Source of the DNA: Seinonella peptonophila
Lineage (GTDB): Bacteria > Bacillota > Bacilli > Thermoactinomycetales > Thermoactinomycetaceae
Direction: 5' to 3'
Length of the DNA stretch: 64,000 nt
Assembly: GCF_900129355.1 (NCBI RefSeq)
Contig: NZ_FQVL01000001.1
Coordinates: 635,753 to 699,752, forward strand
A model generated the notes under the pieces. The model was not told the origin of the DNA. It made no database searches and saw only the letters and a list, made by a program, of their open reading frames with translations. Shown in pieces: positions 28,824-38,489 of the stretch; the stretch's first letter is position 1; every line of letters starts with the position of its first letter. Position numbers and translations under genes: made by a program.

Positions 28824-30479
28824 CTAATGCCCCAGCGAAAGAGGGGGATACGCAGCTGGAAATGAAGAAGGGCAAGGGAAAACTTGCTTGAGTACTTGCT
28901 CAAAGGTTTGAACAGGTATCACTTCAATTCCTTTCATCGTTTGAAATATTGCTTGTTGATTATCATATGGAATCAAGACGCGCTTCGCTCCAGCGGCTAA
29001 TGCTGCTTCCACCTTTGCGATTACTCCACCTACGGGCTTTACTCGTCCATGAATGCTTAATTCTCCTGTCATTGCCAATTGATGATCAATTGGTTCACCT
29101 TGAATGGCGGAGTAAATGGCTGTTGCAATCGCTATTCCCGCAGATGGACCATCAATGGGAGAGCCACCTGGGAAATTAATATGAATATGATAATCCTCAG
29201 GTTTTAGACCACATTTACGTAATACTGTCCATACATTTTCGATTGATCCACGCGCCATACTTTTTCTTCGAAGTGTTCGGCTGCCGCCCCCCATTTCTTC
29301 TTCTTCAACAACCCCAGTAATTTGTATACTTCCTTGTCCACTCGTTGTCGGAGTGGCAGTTACTTCGATTTCAATAATCATGCCCATATTGGGTCCAAAA
29401 ACAGCTAAACCATTTACAAATCCAACCTGTGGATGTGAAGGAATCTTCATTTCTGGTCTTGGAGAGAGCTGACTGCTATGCACAACCCATTCTATATCAG
29501 TAGCAGTGACTCGATTATGACCATCTGCCAAAGCTAAACCTACAGCAGTTTGAATCATATTGACAGCATCACGGCCATTATTGGCAAAACGTTTGATTAC
29601 TTCAATTGCTGCTCGTTCATAGGGAAATGAAATTCGCCCTAACGCTTGACAAGAAATTTGCTCGATCTCAGTAGCTAATAATGGGCGAAAGAAAATCTCC
29701 ATGCAACGTGATCGAATAGCAGGTGGAATTTCATCAGGTGTTCGTGTGGTAGCACCAATTAAACGAAAGTCAGCAGGTAATCCATTTTGGAAAATATCAT
29801 GAATATGCTTAGGTGTTTGTTTATCCTCTGCATTATAATAGGCACTTTCAAAAAAAACTTTACGATCTTCCAATACTTTTAATAACTTATTCATTTGAAT
29901 CGGATGAAGCTCACCAATCTCATCTATAAATAATATTCCACCATGTGCTTTCGTGACCGCCCCTGGTTTTGGTTGTGGGATTCCGGCCATGCCCATAGAA
30001 CCAGCTCCTTGGTAGATTGGATCATGAACAGAACCGATTAATGGATCTGCAATTCCTCGTTCATCAAAACGAGCAGTCGTGGCATCAATTTCTACAAAAC
30101 ATGATTGATCATCAAAAGGTGAATGTATTTTCTGCTTTGCTTTCTCTAAGATGACGCGAGCGGCTGCTGTTTTACCAACTCCAGGAGGACCATAAATTAA
30201 AACATGTTGAGGATTAGAGCCACACAATGCTGCTTCCAATGCACGTATTCCTTCTTTTTGTCCCACGATATCATCGATCGTGGCAGGTCGTGTTTTTTCT
30301 GCAAGTGGCTCTGTCAATGAAATTTTCCTCATTCGTGCCAATTTGTCCAATTCACGACGTGATTCGCGATCCATCGCACTTCGACTTGATTGTTGATTGC
30401 GTAATAAACTCCAAAAATAAATGCCTATCACGATGGAGAAGAAAATTTGAATAAAAATCACCATCGCTGTCCAATTCAT
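28824..30479 (-). CDS. lonB: LonB, membrane-anchored forespore Lon protease
   Basis: 551 residues, as in B. subtilis (552). N-terminal transmembrane helix (about 5-25, MVIFIQIFFSIVIGIYFWSL), AAA+ domain with [13 protein letters not shown] near 97-109, then Lon protease domain with Ser in DGPSAGIAIATA and Lys in VIAKVEAALAAG. The large Lon N-terminal domain is absent. Start at the ATG at 30479 after GGAAGGGATGGGG; the longer frame lacks a ribosome site. In Bacillus LonB acts in the forespore. Confidence 0.95.
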   Translation of the reverse strand: MNWTAMVIFIQIFFSIVIGIYFWSLLRNQQSSRSAMDRESRRELDKLARMRKISLTEPLAEKTRPATIDDIVGQKEGIRALEAALCGSNPQHVLIYGPPGVGKTAAARVILEKAKQKIHSPFDDQSCFVEIDATTARFDERGIADPLIGSVHDPIYQGAGSMGMAGIPQPKPGAVTKAHGGILFIDEIGELHPIQMNKLLKVLEDRKVFFESAYYNAEDKQTPKHIHDIFQNGLPADFRLIGATTRTPDEIPPAIRSRCMEIFFRPLLATEIEQISCQALGRISFPYERAAIEVIKRFANNGRDAVNMIQTAVGLALADGHNRVTATDIEWVVHSSQLSPRPEMKIPSHPQVGFVNGLAVFGPNMGMIIEIEVTATPTTSGQGSIQITGVVEEEEMGGGSRTLRRKSMARGSIENVWTVLRKCGLKPEDYHIHINFPGGSPIDGPSAGIAIATAIYSAIQGEPIDHQLAMTGELSIHGRVKPVGGVIAKVEAALAAGAKRVLIPYDNQQAIFQTMKGIEVIPVQTFEQVLKQVFPCPSSFPAAYPPLSLGH

Positions 30480-30598
30480 CACGGCCCCATCCCTTCCAAA
30501 TTTCAAGAATATCATGTTCTACATGAGAAAGAGCTTATTCAAGAAATTAGCTTTACACTTTCATTCAGAGATAGTATGACCGTGATCTCATTGACTTA

Positions 30599-31735
30599 TT
30601 AACGACGTTTCATATACATATCAAAAGCCCAATGTAGCATAGGAATAACCGGAAAGTCCCATTCTCCCATCAATTCGCAAGCCTCTCCAGAAAAACCTAA
30701 TTTAAATTTTAATAGATCATAATCTGCATCTTGTTCATCCAAACCAATACTTACCCCTCGAAAATCAAATATTTGATCACCCATCTGATGCGCATCTTGA
30801 ATCATTTTCCATCTTAATAATATACTAGCCAACTCAACTGAAGTATCTTCACCTTGTACACCGTAAATATCCCATGTATGACCCTCCACACGAATCGCTA
30901 AGGATGCACAAATGAGACGATCACCTTGTTTGGCTAAATATAGCCTAAGTCGATGAGGATCTTCAAAAGTTAATGCTTCAAACATTTTCATAAAATAGTC
31001 TAGTTCCCGAATGTGTTCACCCTCGCGCTCTCCCTGTTTTACCATCATCTGATGGAAGTTTGGCAAATCATCTTCAGTTCCCAATTCAATTTGAATTCCC
31101 TCATTTTCAGCTTGAAATATTCTTTCCTGCCATAATGGATGAAAATCATTATAAATTTCTTCTAATGTTTTTCCCTTCATTGATAAACGGTAGACAAATT
31201 GCGGTTGAACTGTATCAAAGCTATCTATCGCTGGGTTTAACTTCCAACCCATTGCAGCTAACTCTTGACGTACGTATTCTACCTCATGAAATACTTCAGA
31301 GGGTAAAATATCTGTCAGCTTTTTATTTTTCAGTCGATATTTACGAAATTGACTGAGATGTTCACGAATTGCTTCTGCTGTCCATCTTTTTCGAATCAAT
31401 GGTGGATCAATCTTAACCGAAAAAGCATGTGATCTTTTTAGATGATTAAACAACGGATTAAACCATTCTTGAAGGGAATAATCGCTAAACCAATCGATCA
31501 GAGGTCCACGTGGGATATAAGCCAAATATTTATTTAATCCAGGTACTTTCCGATACAATATATTTGCTGCTCCAACTAACTGATTTTGCTGGTTAAACCA
31601 ACCAACGAATTGACTTGACCATTTCCATTCTGTCTTCAAATCAGACCATGATGGATACTGTAAAAAATTTCTCAATGGATGCTTTTCGACAAATTGAATA
31701 TATGGATCACGATCAACTAATTCAATTTTTAACAA
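30599..31735 (-). CDS. FemABX-family peptidoglycan-bridge aminoacyltransferase-like protein
   Basis: 378 residues with two GNAT-like halves, as in FemX/FemA enzymes: QYPSWSDLKTEWKW near 27-40, GAANILYRKVPGLNKYLAYIPRGP about 55-78, and late motifs IYGVQGED and FDFRGVS with KFKLGFSGE. No clear coiled-coil tRNA arm insertion. These enzymes transfer amino acids from aminoacyl-tRNA to lipid II. TTG start behind GGAGTG. Target and amino acid cannot be predicted. It lies between clpX and lonB, an insertion relative to Bacillus. Confidence 0.85.
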   Translation of the reverse strand: MLKIELVDRDPYIQFVEKHPLRNFLQYPSWSDLKTEWKWSSQFVGWFNQQNQLVGAANILYRKVPGLNKYLAYIPRGPLIDWFSDYSLQEWFNPLFNHLKRSHAFSVKIDPPLIRKRWTAEAIREHLSQFRKYRLKNKKLTDILPSEVFHEVEYVRQELAAMGWKLNPAIDSFDTVQPQFVYRLSMKGKTLEEIYNDFHPLWQERIFQAENEGIQIELGTEDDLPNFHQMMVKQGEREGEHIRELDYFMKMFEALTFEDPHRLRLYLAKQGDRLICASLAIRVEGHTWDIYGVQGEDTSVELASILLRWKMIQDAHQMGDQIFDFRGVSIGLDEQDADYDLLKFKLGFSGEACELMGEWDFPVIPMLHWAFDMYMKRR

Positions 31736-31869
31736 ACGAGTTCACTCCAATTCGATGCTGTTACTACTCATTCAAGTAATAGAAATAAAATCATATAAAT
31801 TGAGATATCTAATGATCAATCGTGAAAATTGCAACAAGTTTATTGTAACACGAGTCATTTTGAATGGCG

Positions 31870-31899
31870 AAAAAAAACATCTGCTAAATAGCAGATGTA
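31870..31899 (-). terminator. Strong terminator between clpX and the FemABX gene
   Basis: Perfect 9-bp stem ACATCTGCT / AGCAGATGT with a four-base loop and an eight-base T run on the minus strand. It lies about 360 bases after the clpX stop, so the clpX transcript would include the structured block at 31926-32178. Confidence 0.85.
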
Positions 31900-31925
31900 A
31901 GCATGTAGACAAATGAATAGCTCCA

Positions 31926-32178
31926 TCAATATTTCACGCTTCGGATCCATTTTGGGCTGAGCAGTGTTTACAAAACGCCACATCTGCTCGCTCAGGATGG
32001 TATAAACTCGGCTATGCGCGTCATAGTAAATAATTTACAGCGTTAGTTGCTTAGCGAAACTGGTGAACGGAGAGTGCAAACAGTACTAACACCTATTCTT
32101 CGCTACACTTAACGTGTCTTCAAAGCGCCTAGAAATTCGGGTCTAGGAGCATTATTCCGCTCCGGCGCGAAATATTGA
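31926..32178. repeat. 253-bp inverted-repeat-bounded structured block
   Basis: The ends TCAATATTTC-A-CGC (left) and GCGCGAAATATTGA (right) are inverted copies with one mismatch. Inside are several short stems: GAGCAG...CTGCTC, CTATG-CGCGT-CATAG, GTAAAT-A-ATTTAC, CCTAGA...TCTAGG and GAGC...GCTC. There is no reading frame of note on either strand. It may be a MITE-like non-autonomous element or a structured RNA in the clpX 3' region. Flanks CTCCA and CTTCA are similar but not an exact target duplication. The rest of 31736-32255 shows only the terminator. Confidence 0.55.
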
Positions 32179-32255
32179 CTTCACCAAAATTATCCCTATC
32201 CAAATGTTTTTAACCTCTTTTTTCATCATTTGGAGTTTTCGTAAGTCTGACAGGT

Positions 32256-33518
32256 TTACGCACTCTCTTCTTTTGGATTGATAACGCGACCTTCATGTGT
32301 TGTCAACTTAGGAGCAGCCTTTCTTTGGACTGTCTCTTTAGTCACAGTACATTTTGTTACATCATCACGAGAGGGCAAATCATACATAACATCAAGCATA
32401 ATCGATTCAATAATCGCCCGTAACCCACGCGCGCCCGTTTTCCGTTGAATCGCTTCATTTGCAATTAATTTCAATGCTTCATTTTCAATTTTCAACTCCA
32501 CATTATCCATTTCCAAGAGCTTTTTATACTGCTTGACCAAAGCATTCTTCGGCTCTGTTAAGATTCTAACCAAAGCTTGTTCATCTAATGGTTGTAATGT
32601 GGAGATAATGGGTAAGCGCCCAACAAATTCTGGGATTAAACCAAATTTAAGCAAATCCTCAGGCAGTACTTTTGACAAAAATTCACCAGCTTTTAATTCA
32701 GTTTGCTCCATGTCTGAACCAAAACCGATCACTTTCTTACCTAAACGTCGCTTAATCAGTTGCTCTAACCCGTCAAAAGCTCCACCGCAAATAAACAAAA
32801 CGTTGCTCGTATCGATTTGGATAAACTCTTGATGTGGGTGTTTTCGTCCACCTTGAGGAGGAACACTTGCTACCGTTCCCTCTAAAATTTTGAGTAGAGC
32901 TTGTTGAACACCTTCACCTGAAACATCACGTGTAATCGAAGGATTTTCAGACTTGCGTGCTACTTTATCAATCTCGTCTATATAAATAATCCCTCGTTCT
33001 GCTTTTTCCACATCATAATCGGCAGCTTGAATCAGTTTGAGGAGAATATTTTCCACATCTTCACCAACATAACCTGCCTCAGTTAAAGATGTAGCATCTG
33101 CAATAGCAAACGGGACATTTAGAATTTTGGCCAAAGTTTGCGCTAACAGCGTTTTACCTGAACCCGTAGGTCCCAGCATTAAGATATTACTCTTCTGCAG
33201 CTCAACATCTTCCATCTTTGTCGAGGTATTAATTCTCTTATAATGGTTGTAAACTGCCACAGAAAGAGACTTTTTGGCAGCATCCTGCCCAATTACATAT
33301 TGATCTAAAATCTCCCGAATTTCTTGCGGTTTAGGGAGGTTTTTAAGATCAATTTCTTCTTCACTTCCTAGCTCTTCTTCCACAATCTCATTACATAGTT
33401 CGATACATTCATCACAAATATAAACTCCAGGTCCTGCTACGAGTTTACGAACTTGATCTTGAGATTTACCACAAAAAGAACATTTTAATTGACCCTTGTC
33501 TTCGCTAAATTTAAACAA
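32256..33518 (-). CDS. clpX: ClpX, ATPase of the ClpXP protease
   Basis: AAA+ unfoldase. N-terminal zinc finger CSFCGKSQ...ICDECIELC (about 10-40), Walker A GPTGSGKT near 116-123, pore loop GYVGED about 150, and IIYIDEIDK. 420 residues. TTG start (MFKFSEDKG) after AAAAGGGGTG. It lies six bases downstream of clpP; the tig-clpP-clpX order is common outside Bacillus, where clpP lies apart. Confidence 0.97.
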   Translation of the reverse strand: MFKFSEDKGQLKCSFCGKSQDQVRKLVAGPGVYICDECIELCNEIVEEELGSEEEIDLKNLPKPQEIREILDQYVIGQDAAKKSLSVAVYNHYKRINTSTKMEDVELQKSNILMLGPTGSGKTLLAQTLAKILNVPFAIADATSLTEAGYVGEDVENILLKLIQAADYDVEKAERGIIYIDEIDKVARKSENPSITRDVSGEGVQQALLKILEGTVASVPPQGGRKHPHQEFIQIDTSNVLFICGGAFDGLEQLIKRRLGKKVIGFGSDMEQTELKAGEFLSKVLPEDLLKFGLIPEFVGRLPIISTLQPLDEQALVRILTEPKNALVKQYKKLLEMDNVELKIENEALKLIANEAIQRKTGARGLRAIIESIMLDVMYDLPSRDDVTKCTVTKETVQRKAAPKLTTHEGRVINPKEESA

Positions 33519-33524
33519 GATGGA

Positions 33525-34121
33525 TCACCCCTTTTGCATGCCGGTACGTGAGATTACTTTGTCAATCAATCCATATGCCTTCGCTTCCTCTGCGGTCATA
33601 AAGTAATCACGCTCCGTATCTTGAGCAACTTTATCAATCGGTTGACCCGTTCGGTCGGCAAGAATATGATTCAGTTGGTCTTTGGTACGTAATATCCAAT
33701 CCGCATGAATCTTAATGTCTGAAGCCTGACCCTGAGCACCTCCTAGAGGTTGGTGAATCATGACTTCACTATTTGGCAAAGCAAAACGCTTTCCTTTTTC
33801 ACCTGCTGCCAATAAGAAAGCACCCATACTAGCTGCCAAACCGATACAAATTGTTGATACATCTGGTTTTATCAATTGCATTGTATCAAAAATTGCCAAT
33901 CCCGCCGTGACAGAGCCGCCAGGAGAGTTTATGTACATCTGAATATCTTTATCCGAATCCTCAGCAGCCAAAAAAAGCAATTGGGCTACTACAAGGTTGG
34001 ATATGTTATCATCTATCGGACTCCCAATTAACACAATCCGATCTTTTAGCAGTCTTGAATAAATATCGTAAGCACGTTCACCTCGATTTGACTGCTCCAC
34101 AACCATTGGCACCACAGGCAT
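33525..34121 (-). CDS. clpP: ClpP, ATP-dependent Clp protease proteolytic subunit
   Basis: Serine peptidase forming the tetradecameric chamber. Catalytic Ser in [14 protein letters not shown] (about 98), His in MIHQPLGG (about 123) and Asp near 172. 199 residues from the ATG at 34121 ([10 protein letters not shown]), which follows AGAGGTG; the upstream GTG would sit on the ribosome site. No CtsR-type direct repeat is obvious upstream. Confidence 0.97.
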   Translation of the reverse strand: MPVVPMVVEQSNRGERAYDIYSRLLKDRIVLIGSPIDDNISNLVVAQLLFLAAEDSDKDIQMYINSPGGSVTAGLAIFDTMQLIKPDVSTICIGLAASMGAFLLAAGEKGKRFALPNSEVMIHQPLGGAQGQASDIKIHADWILRTKDQLNHILADRTGQPIDKVAQDTERDYFMTAEEAKAYGLIDKVISRTGMQKG

Positions 34122-34154
34122 GTGAGACACCTCTTTCGAGTCGGCTAGGGTTTA

Positions 34155-34190
34155 AGAAGCTAGGCATGTACTCCTAACAGGCCTAGCTCC
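34155..34190. other. Hairpin between tig and clpP
   Basis: Perfect 8-bp inverted repeat AGCTAGGC / GCCTAGCT around a 15-base loop in the 87-base tig-clpP gap. No T run follows on the minus strand, so it is more likely an mRNA-processing or stability element or attenuator than a strong terminator. Confidence 0.5.
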
Positions 34191-34208
34191 TCTCCCTCCA
34201 TATATCCA

Positions 34209-35501
34209 TTATGCCGTATTTTTACTGCTTAATACAAGTAAATCGATTGTTTTCTTAATCAGTAATTGTTCTTTTAAAGGTTCAGTTCCACCCTGTGCTT
34301 CAAGCAATTTTTTGATCTCGTCAACTTCTCGACTCATCTCTTTTGCCATTCGATCAATTTCGTCTTCAATTTCCTGCTCACTTACTTCGATCTTTTCAGC
34401 CTTACCAATCGCTTCTAAGACCAAGTTTGAACGAACTTGTTTTTCAGCTTCCTCTATAAATTGCTTTTTCAGATCATCGCGACTTTGACCTGTAAACTGT
34501 GTATAAATATCCAAGTTCATGCCTTGATAACTAAGTTGATGTTCAAATTGATGCAATCGTTGGTCAGCTTCATTATCGATCATCACTTGTGGAATCTCTA
34601 CTTCAGCGTTTTCACTAGCTACCTGAACTAACTCATTACGAGTATACTCTTCTTGTTGTTTTTTTGCATTTTCTTCGAGTCGATTGCGGATATCCACTTT
34701 TAATTCCCCGAGAGTATCAAATTCACTCACATCTTGCGCAAATTCATCATCTAACTCAGGAAGTTCTAAACGCTTTATTTCATGTAACTTTACTTTAAAT
34801 AGTGCTTCTTTTCCTGCTAAATTCGCGGCATTATAATCCTCAGGGAACACAACATTTACATCGCGCTCTCCACCAATTTCCAATCCAATTAATTGCTCTT
34901 CAAATCCTGGAATAAAGGTACCTGAACCTATCTCAAGGTTATATCTCTCAGCTGATCCACCTTCAAAAGTTTCCCCATCAATAAAACCTTCAAAATCAAA
35001 GATAATTCGGTCACTGTTCTCCACAGCTCCCTCTTCGATTGCAACAAGCTCGCCTTGTTGTTTTTGCATTTTTTCAAGGTCTTTTTCTACATCTTCATCA
35101 GATACAGAGAAATCTTTTTCCGGTACTTCTAAGTTCTTGTACTCACCAAGCGTTACTTCTGGTTTTACAGTAACAGTTGCCTGAAAAATAAAGGCTTTTC
35201 CTTTTTCAATCTGTTCAATATCAATTTCAGGCTGATCTACAGGAACAATACCTGTTTCATCAATTGCTTCCTCATACGCTTTCGGAAGGAGAATATCTAC
35301 TGCATCTTGATAGAGCGCTTCTACTCCAAAGCGTCGTTCAAAGATAGGACGTGGCACTTTCCCTTTACGAAAGCCAGGAACATTTACCTGTTTTACCACT
35401 TTTTTAAATGCTTGATCCAATGCGTTTGCTACGGATTCAATATCAGTTTCAACTGTGAGAACTCCGCGATTTTTCTCAGTTTTTTCCCAACTTGCCTTCA
35501 T
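34209..35501 (-). CDS. tig: Trigger factor, ribosome-associated chaperone
   Basis: N-terminal ribosome-binding signature GFRKGKVPRPIFERRFG at about 43-59, FKBP-type PPIase domain about 160-245 (SDRIIFDFEGFIDGETFEGG, PGFEEQLIGLEIGGER) and helical C-terminal arms. 430 residues. The ATG follows GGAGGTTAC. It is the first gene of the tig-clpP-clpX group. Confidence 0.97.
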   Translation of the reverse strand: MKASWEKTEKNRGVLTVETDIESVANALDQAFKKVVKQVNVPGFRKGKVPRPIFERRFGVEALYQDAVDILLPKAYEEAIDETGIVPVDQPEIDIEQIEKGKAFIFQATVTVKPEVTLGEYKNLEVPEKDFSVSDEDVEKDLEKMQKQQGELVAIEEGAVENSDRIIFDFEGFIDGETFEGGSAERYNLEIGSGTFIPGFEEQLIGLEIGGERDVNVVFPEDYNAANLAGKEALFKVKLHEIKRLELPELDDEFAQDVSEFDTLGELKVDIRNRLEENAKKQQEEYTRNELVQVASENAEVEIPQVMIDNEADQRLHQFEHQLSYQGMNLDIYTQFTGQSRDDLKKQFIEEAEKQVRSNLVLEAIGKAEKIEVSEQEIEDEIDRMAKEMSREVDEIKKLLEAQGGTEPLKEQLLIKKTIDLLVLSSKNTA

Positions 35502-35637
35502 TTCGAAGTAACCTCCTGCTATATCTAATCATATGGATCAACTGTCCATGGAATGCCGCTCTTTTGCAACTTAATTATTATAACACAGGAAGAGGCGATT
35601 TCAATCAGTGATCTAGGGGAGAATTTTTTGGATTTTT

Positions 35638-36846
35638 AACGAAACCGATTCCGAGGACGATCAAGGAATGGACCACGACTTGATCGTTTTAATTTTCGTT
35701 CTGTTCTAGTGAGTAAATCACCGACTACCTCAAAATGAGGAGGAGGTAGACGTTTTTTTTGTCTAGGTCGAGCAGGGTTAAAATGACCTGTTTCTCCATA
35801 GGCCTGGATAATTAAAGGTAGTGAACCCCATAAAATTGTTTCAAATATCGATCGACGGATAAAGAGGCATTTTGAATCGATGGATATTTGAACATCTTAA
35901 ATGATTTTGATCCTTGCTGAATTGGAAGACGATTCGATGCTTCATTTTTGATTAAAAACAACGGTTTTTCCGTTTTCTCCTTTGATCGATTATATTCCAC
36001 AAAATGTTGCTTCACTTCAGTCCATAGAAGTGGTTTTTTCCTCCAATATGCCCGAGCACGATTAAACTTCACTGTAAATGCTTGAATTTGCTTATCCAAT
36101 TCAGCCTCTGTGACTAGACCTTGTTCAAAACTTTGCTGGATACGAACTGTATCAATAATCGCTGATTTTACCATCTCATACATGGTATAGGACTCTATAT
36201 CTTGTTCCGCATTACGTGTATATTGCTCTGGCATTCGTTGAAACCAGAGATTGGTAAACTGTTGCTTCTCATCTTCTTTATAGTTCATTCGTTCCAAATG
36301 AAAAACAAGTTCAGCTACAGGGTCCGACATCATCGCCTGTTGCCAGTCAATAAGAAACAACTTTCCATCTGGGTCTTTGATGATATTATTTCTCCATGAA
36401 TGAGCATAAACGATCTCGGATGCATTTTGGGTACCTGTTTTTCAACTAGGAAGACGAACCTCATTTGAAAAAATCAATTTTTTTATTTTTACATCCTCTG
36501 TTTCTAACAGCTTTTTTCGCAATCGACAACGTAACAATTCCTGTTGAAATTCTTCTATATAAAAAAGCAAATAGTTACAAACTTCAATAAAATCGCTTTG
36601 TATATGATATCCTAGTGCAGTACTTGTATTTTTATTCCGATCCCTATATCGCTTCATTACATGTTCTTTTATTTTCTCATTATTTTTTTTCATATATTGT
36701 ATCAAGTGTAGAACCATTGGTGATGTAGTCGGAACATGATTTGATTCAAACAAATGGTCGTTGATGATCTCTTCGATTTGATTCATGATTTCAAAGACCG
36801 ATTCATATAAATACTGGGTTTTTAATACCTCCGAATCATAAGACAT
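35638..36846 (-). pseudogene. Disrupted CotS-like spore coat kinase-family gene
   Basis: Starts at an ATG behind GGAGGAG (MSYDSEVLK), reads 134 residues, then meets an in-frame TGA at 36444-36442. The same frame continues to 35812 with a kinase-like core AHSWRNNIIKDPDGKLFLIDW (His/Asn and metal Asp of the choline-kinase fold) and DPVAELVFHLE. After the stop at 35812 a shifted frame encodes a basic Pro/Arg-rich tail ending near 35638 (GHFNPARPRQKKR, RPRNRFR). No ATG, GTG or TTG could start the second piece upstream of the kinase motif. The usual N-lobe is also missing. I read it as a decayed spore coat kinase relative; two independent genes are less likely. Confidence 0.62.
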
Positions 36847-37131
36847 TCTCGAACTCTACTCCTCCTTCTGAAATAAAAGAAAATATATTAGTAACATGTA
36901 GACAAAATAAAAAGGTTTTCATTTCTGGGAGTCAAAATTTGCATTTTGCCAAAGGTTCAGGCTGCATGGCAAGCCATTTCTTCTTGTAAACAAATGTTAT
37001 TTTCATTTGACTCTTAACCAAAATGTAGGTTTTTTCTACAGTATGAACATATTATAAATAATGTTTTATTGAGTTATAATAATAAAAGAGTTCAATTCAA
37101 TTTTAAAATACAATATTTAGAGGTGACAATA

Positions 37132-37269
37132 ATGAAACGGAAGCTAAAAAAATTTATTCGCCCATTTACGACTGAATATTGCCCCAAATGTAATAGTAGT
37201 GATGTCCGCAAAGACATTGGTGGAGGGCGTGTCTGCCGGGCTTGCGGACATACTTGGATGACCTATTAA
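37132..37269 (+). CDS. Zinc-ribbon microprotein
   Basis: 45 residues from the ATG at 37132, which follows AGAGGTGACAAT. A basic N-terminus (MKRKLKKFIRPF) precedes two CxxC pairs, CPKC (about 18-21) and CRAC (about 36-39), followed by GHTWMTY, so a single treble-clef or ribbon zinc site is expected. Not recognised as a known named family. Own terminator follows. A CATATTATA box 80 bases upstream could be a mother-cell sigma -10, but no matching -35 is clear. Confidence 0.75.
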   Translation: MKRKLKKFIRPFTTEYCPKCNSSDVRKDIGGGRVCRACGHTWMTY

Positions 37270-37272
37270 AAT

Positions 37273-37297
37273 GAACAGGGCACTTTCGGCCCTGTTT
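37273..37297. terminator. Bidirectional terminator between zinc-ribbon gene and ubiX
   Basis: Perfect 8-bp stem AACAGGGC / GCCCTGTT around a seven-base loop, ten bases from either convergent stop codon. Confidence 0.75.
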
Positions 37298-37306
37298 CGT
37301 CTCCAT

Positions 37307-37873
37307 TTAGGATTCCTCTCCCCATCGATGCAGCTTCCCAGTATCAATTCCAAACAAATCTAATACGCGACCGATAGTATGCTCTACCATTTCATCGAGG
37401 GAACTTGGCTTTGTATAAAAAGCAGGTACTGGAGGTGCAATAATCCCACCATTCTCAGTAACTGCTAACATATTTTTAATATGGCCTATGGTGAAAGGTG
37501 TCTCCCGCAATAATAGTACAAGCCTTCTTCTTTCTTTTAGTGTAACATCTGCGGCTCGAACAAGTAGTTGATTCGATAAACTATTAGCAATTGCCGACAA
37601 CGTATGCACAGAGCAGGGAGCAACGATCATCCCCATTGCTTGAAAAGACCCGCTTGCAATTGCAGCTCCAACATCTTGAATCGGATAAGTAATATCTGCA
37701 AGCCCTCTCAACTCTTTTACTGTCATATCTGTTTCATAATGCAATGTCATTTCCGCAGCTTTTGAAATAACCAAATGCGTCTCGATTCCTAGTTCTTTCA
37801 GTGTTTTAAGCAACTTAATTCCATAGATGATCCCAGTAGCACCACTAATTCCAACAATCATTCGCTGTTTCAT
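37307..37873 (-). CDS. ubiX: UbiX-family flavin prenyltransferase
   Basis: Attaches dimethylallyl to FMN to make the prenyl-FMN cofactor of UbiD decarboxylases. Visible: VGISGATGIIYGIKLL at about 7-22, IASGSF near 80, VAPCSVHTLSAIANS about 90-104, and REtPf-type RETPFTIGHIKNM. 188 residues from the ATG at 37873 after AAGGAGCG. No ubiD is next to it in this window. Confidence 0.92.
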   Translation of the reverse strand: MKQRMIVGISGATGIIYGIKLLKTLKELGIETHLVISKAAEMTLHYETDMTVKELRGLADITYPIQDVGAAIASGSFQAMGMIVAPCSVHTLSAIANSLSNQLLVRAADVTLKERRRLVLLLRETPFTIGHIKNMLAVTENGGIIAPPVPAFYTKPSSLDEMVEHTIGRVLDLFGIDTGKLHRWGEES

Positions 37874-38003
37874 ATGCTGTCGCTCCTTTTTTATGCTCTG
37901 TTTCATTATAGAGATTTTCCATCCTCAGCCATACATCAGATTGAATTTCATAGAATTCAAATATGTTATAATAGAGTAGTTGAACTGAGAGTGTAGGAGA
38001 GAG

Positions 38004-38486
38004 ATGAAAGTGCATCAACGTGAAAGAGTCAAACTATTAACCGTGACAGATGGAGATACGATCGTTGTAAACTGGCATGGAAAACGTGAACGTGTTCGAC
38101 TGTTGCTAATCGATTCACCTGAAATGAATTATTCACTGAAAGACTCGTCTCCAGACCCATATGCCTTTGAAGCTAAAATTTTTCTAGAAAATGAACTATT
38201 ATTAGCTGAAACAATTGAACTAGAATTTGACTCTCAACAACGAGATAACCATGGACGTCTTTTGGCTCATCTATTTGCTGATGGAAAGAATGTCAATCTA
38301 GCTTTACTCGATGAGGGTCTAGCTCGATATGCGTTTGAATTTGCTGAATACAAATACTCCGCAGACTATAAGGAAGCGGAGCGAAAAGCTAAAGAAAAGA
38401 AGCGAAATATCTGGTCTAGAGAAAATTATGTTACGCAACGTGGCTTTTATAATCCACAACCGAAACGCATTATGCGTCTACGTTGA
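38004..38486 (+). CDS. Thermonuclease-family (SNase-like) nuclease
   Basis: Staphylococcal nuclease OB-fold: TDGDTIVVNWHGKRERVRLLLIDSPE (about 11-36) with the catalytic Arg/Glu region, and DNHGRLLAHLF near 80-90 with the second Arg. 160 residues. No signal peptide, so probably cytoplasmic or released without Sec. The ATG follows GTAGGAGAGAG. A TATAAT box at about 37968-37973 lies upstream. Confidence 0.9.
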   Translation: MKVHQRERVKLLTVTDGDTIVVNWHGKRERVRLLLIDSPEMNYSLKDSSPDPYAFEAKIFLENELLLAETIELEFDSQQRDNHGRLLAHLFADGKNVNLALLDEGLARYAFEFAEYKYSADYKEAERKAKEKKRNIWSRENYVTQRGFYNPQPKRIMRLR

Positions 38487-38489
38487 TTA

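Noticed and set aside
34155-34190. CtsR or CIRCE heat-shock operator upstream of clpP
   Set aside because: The inverted repeat matches neither the CtsR direct heptad repeat nor the CIRCE sequence.
36442-36444. TGA in the coat-kinase-like gene as selenocysteine or programmed readthrough
   Set aside because: No SECIS-like element is apparent after it, and a second lesion follows, which fits decay better.
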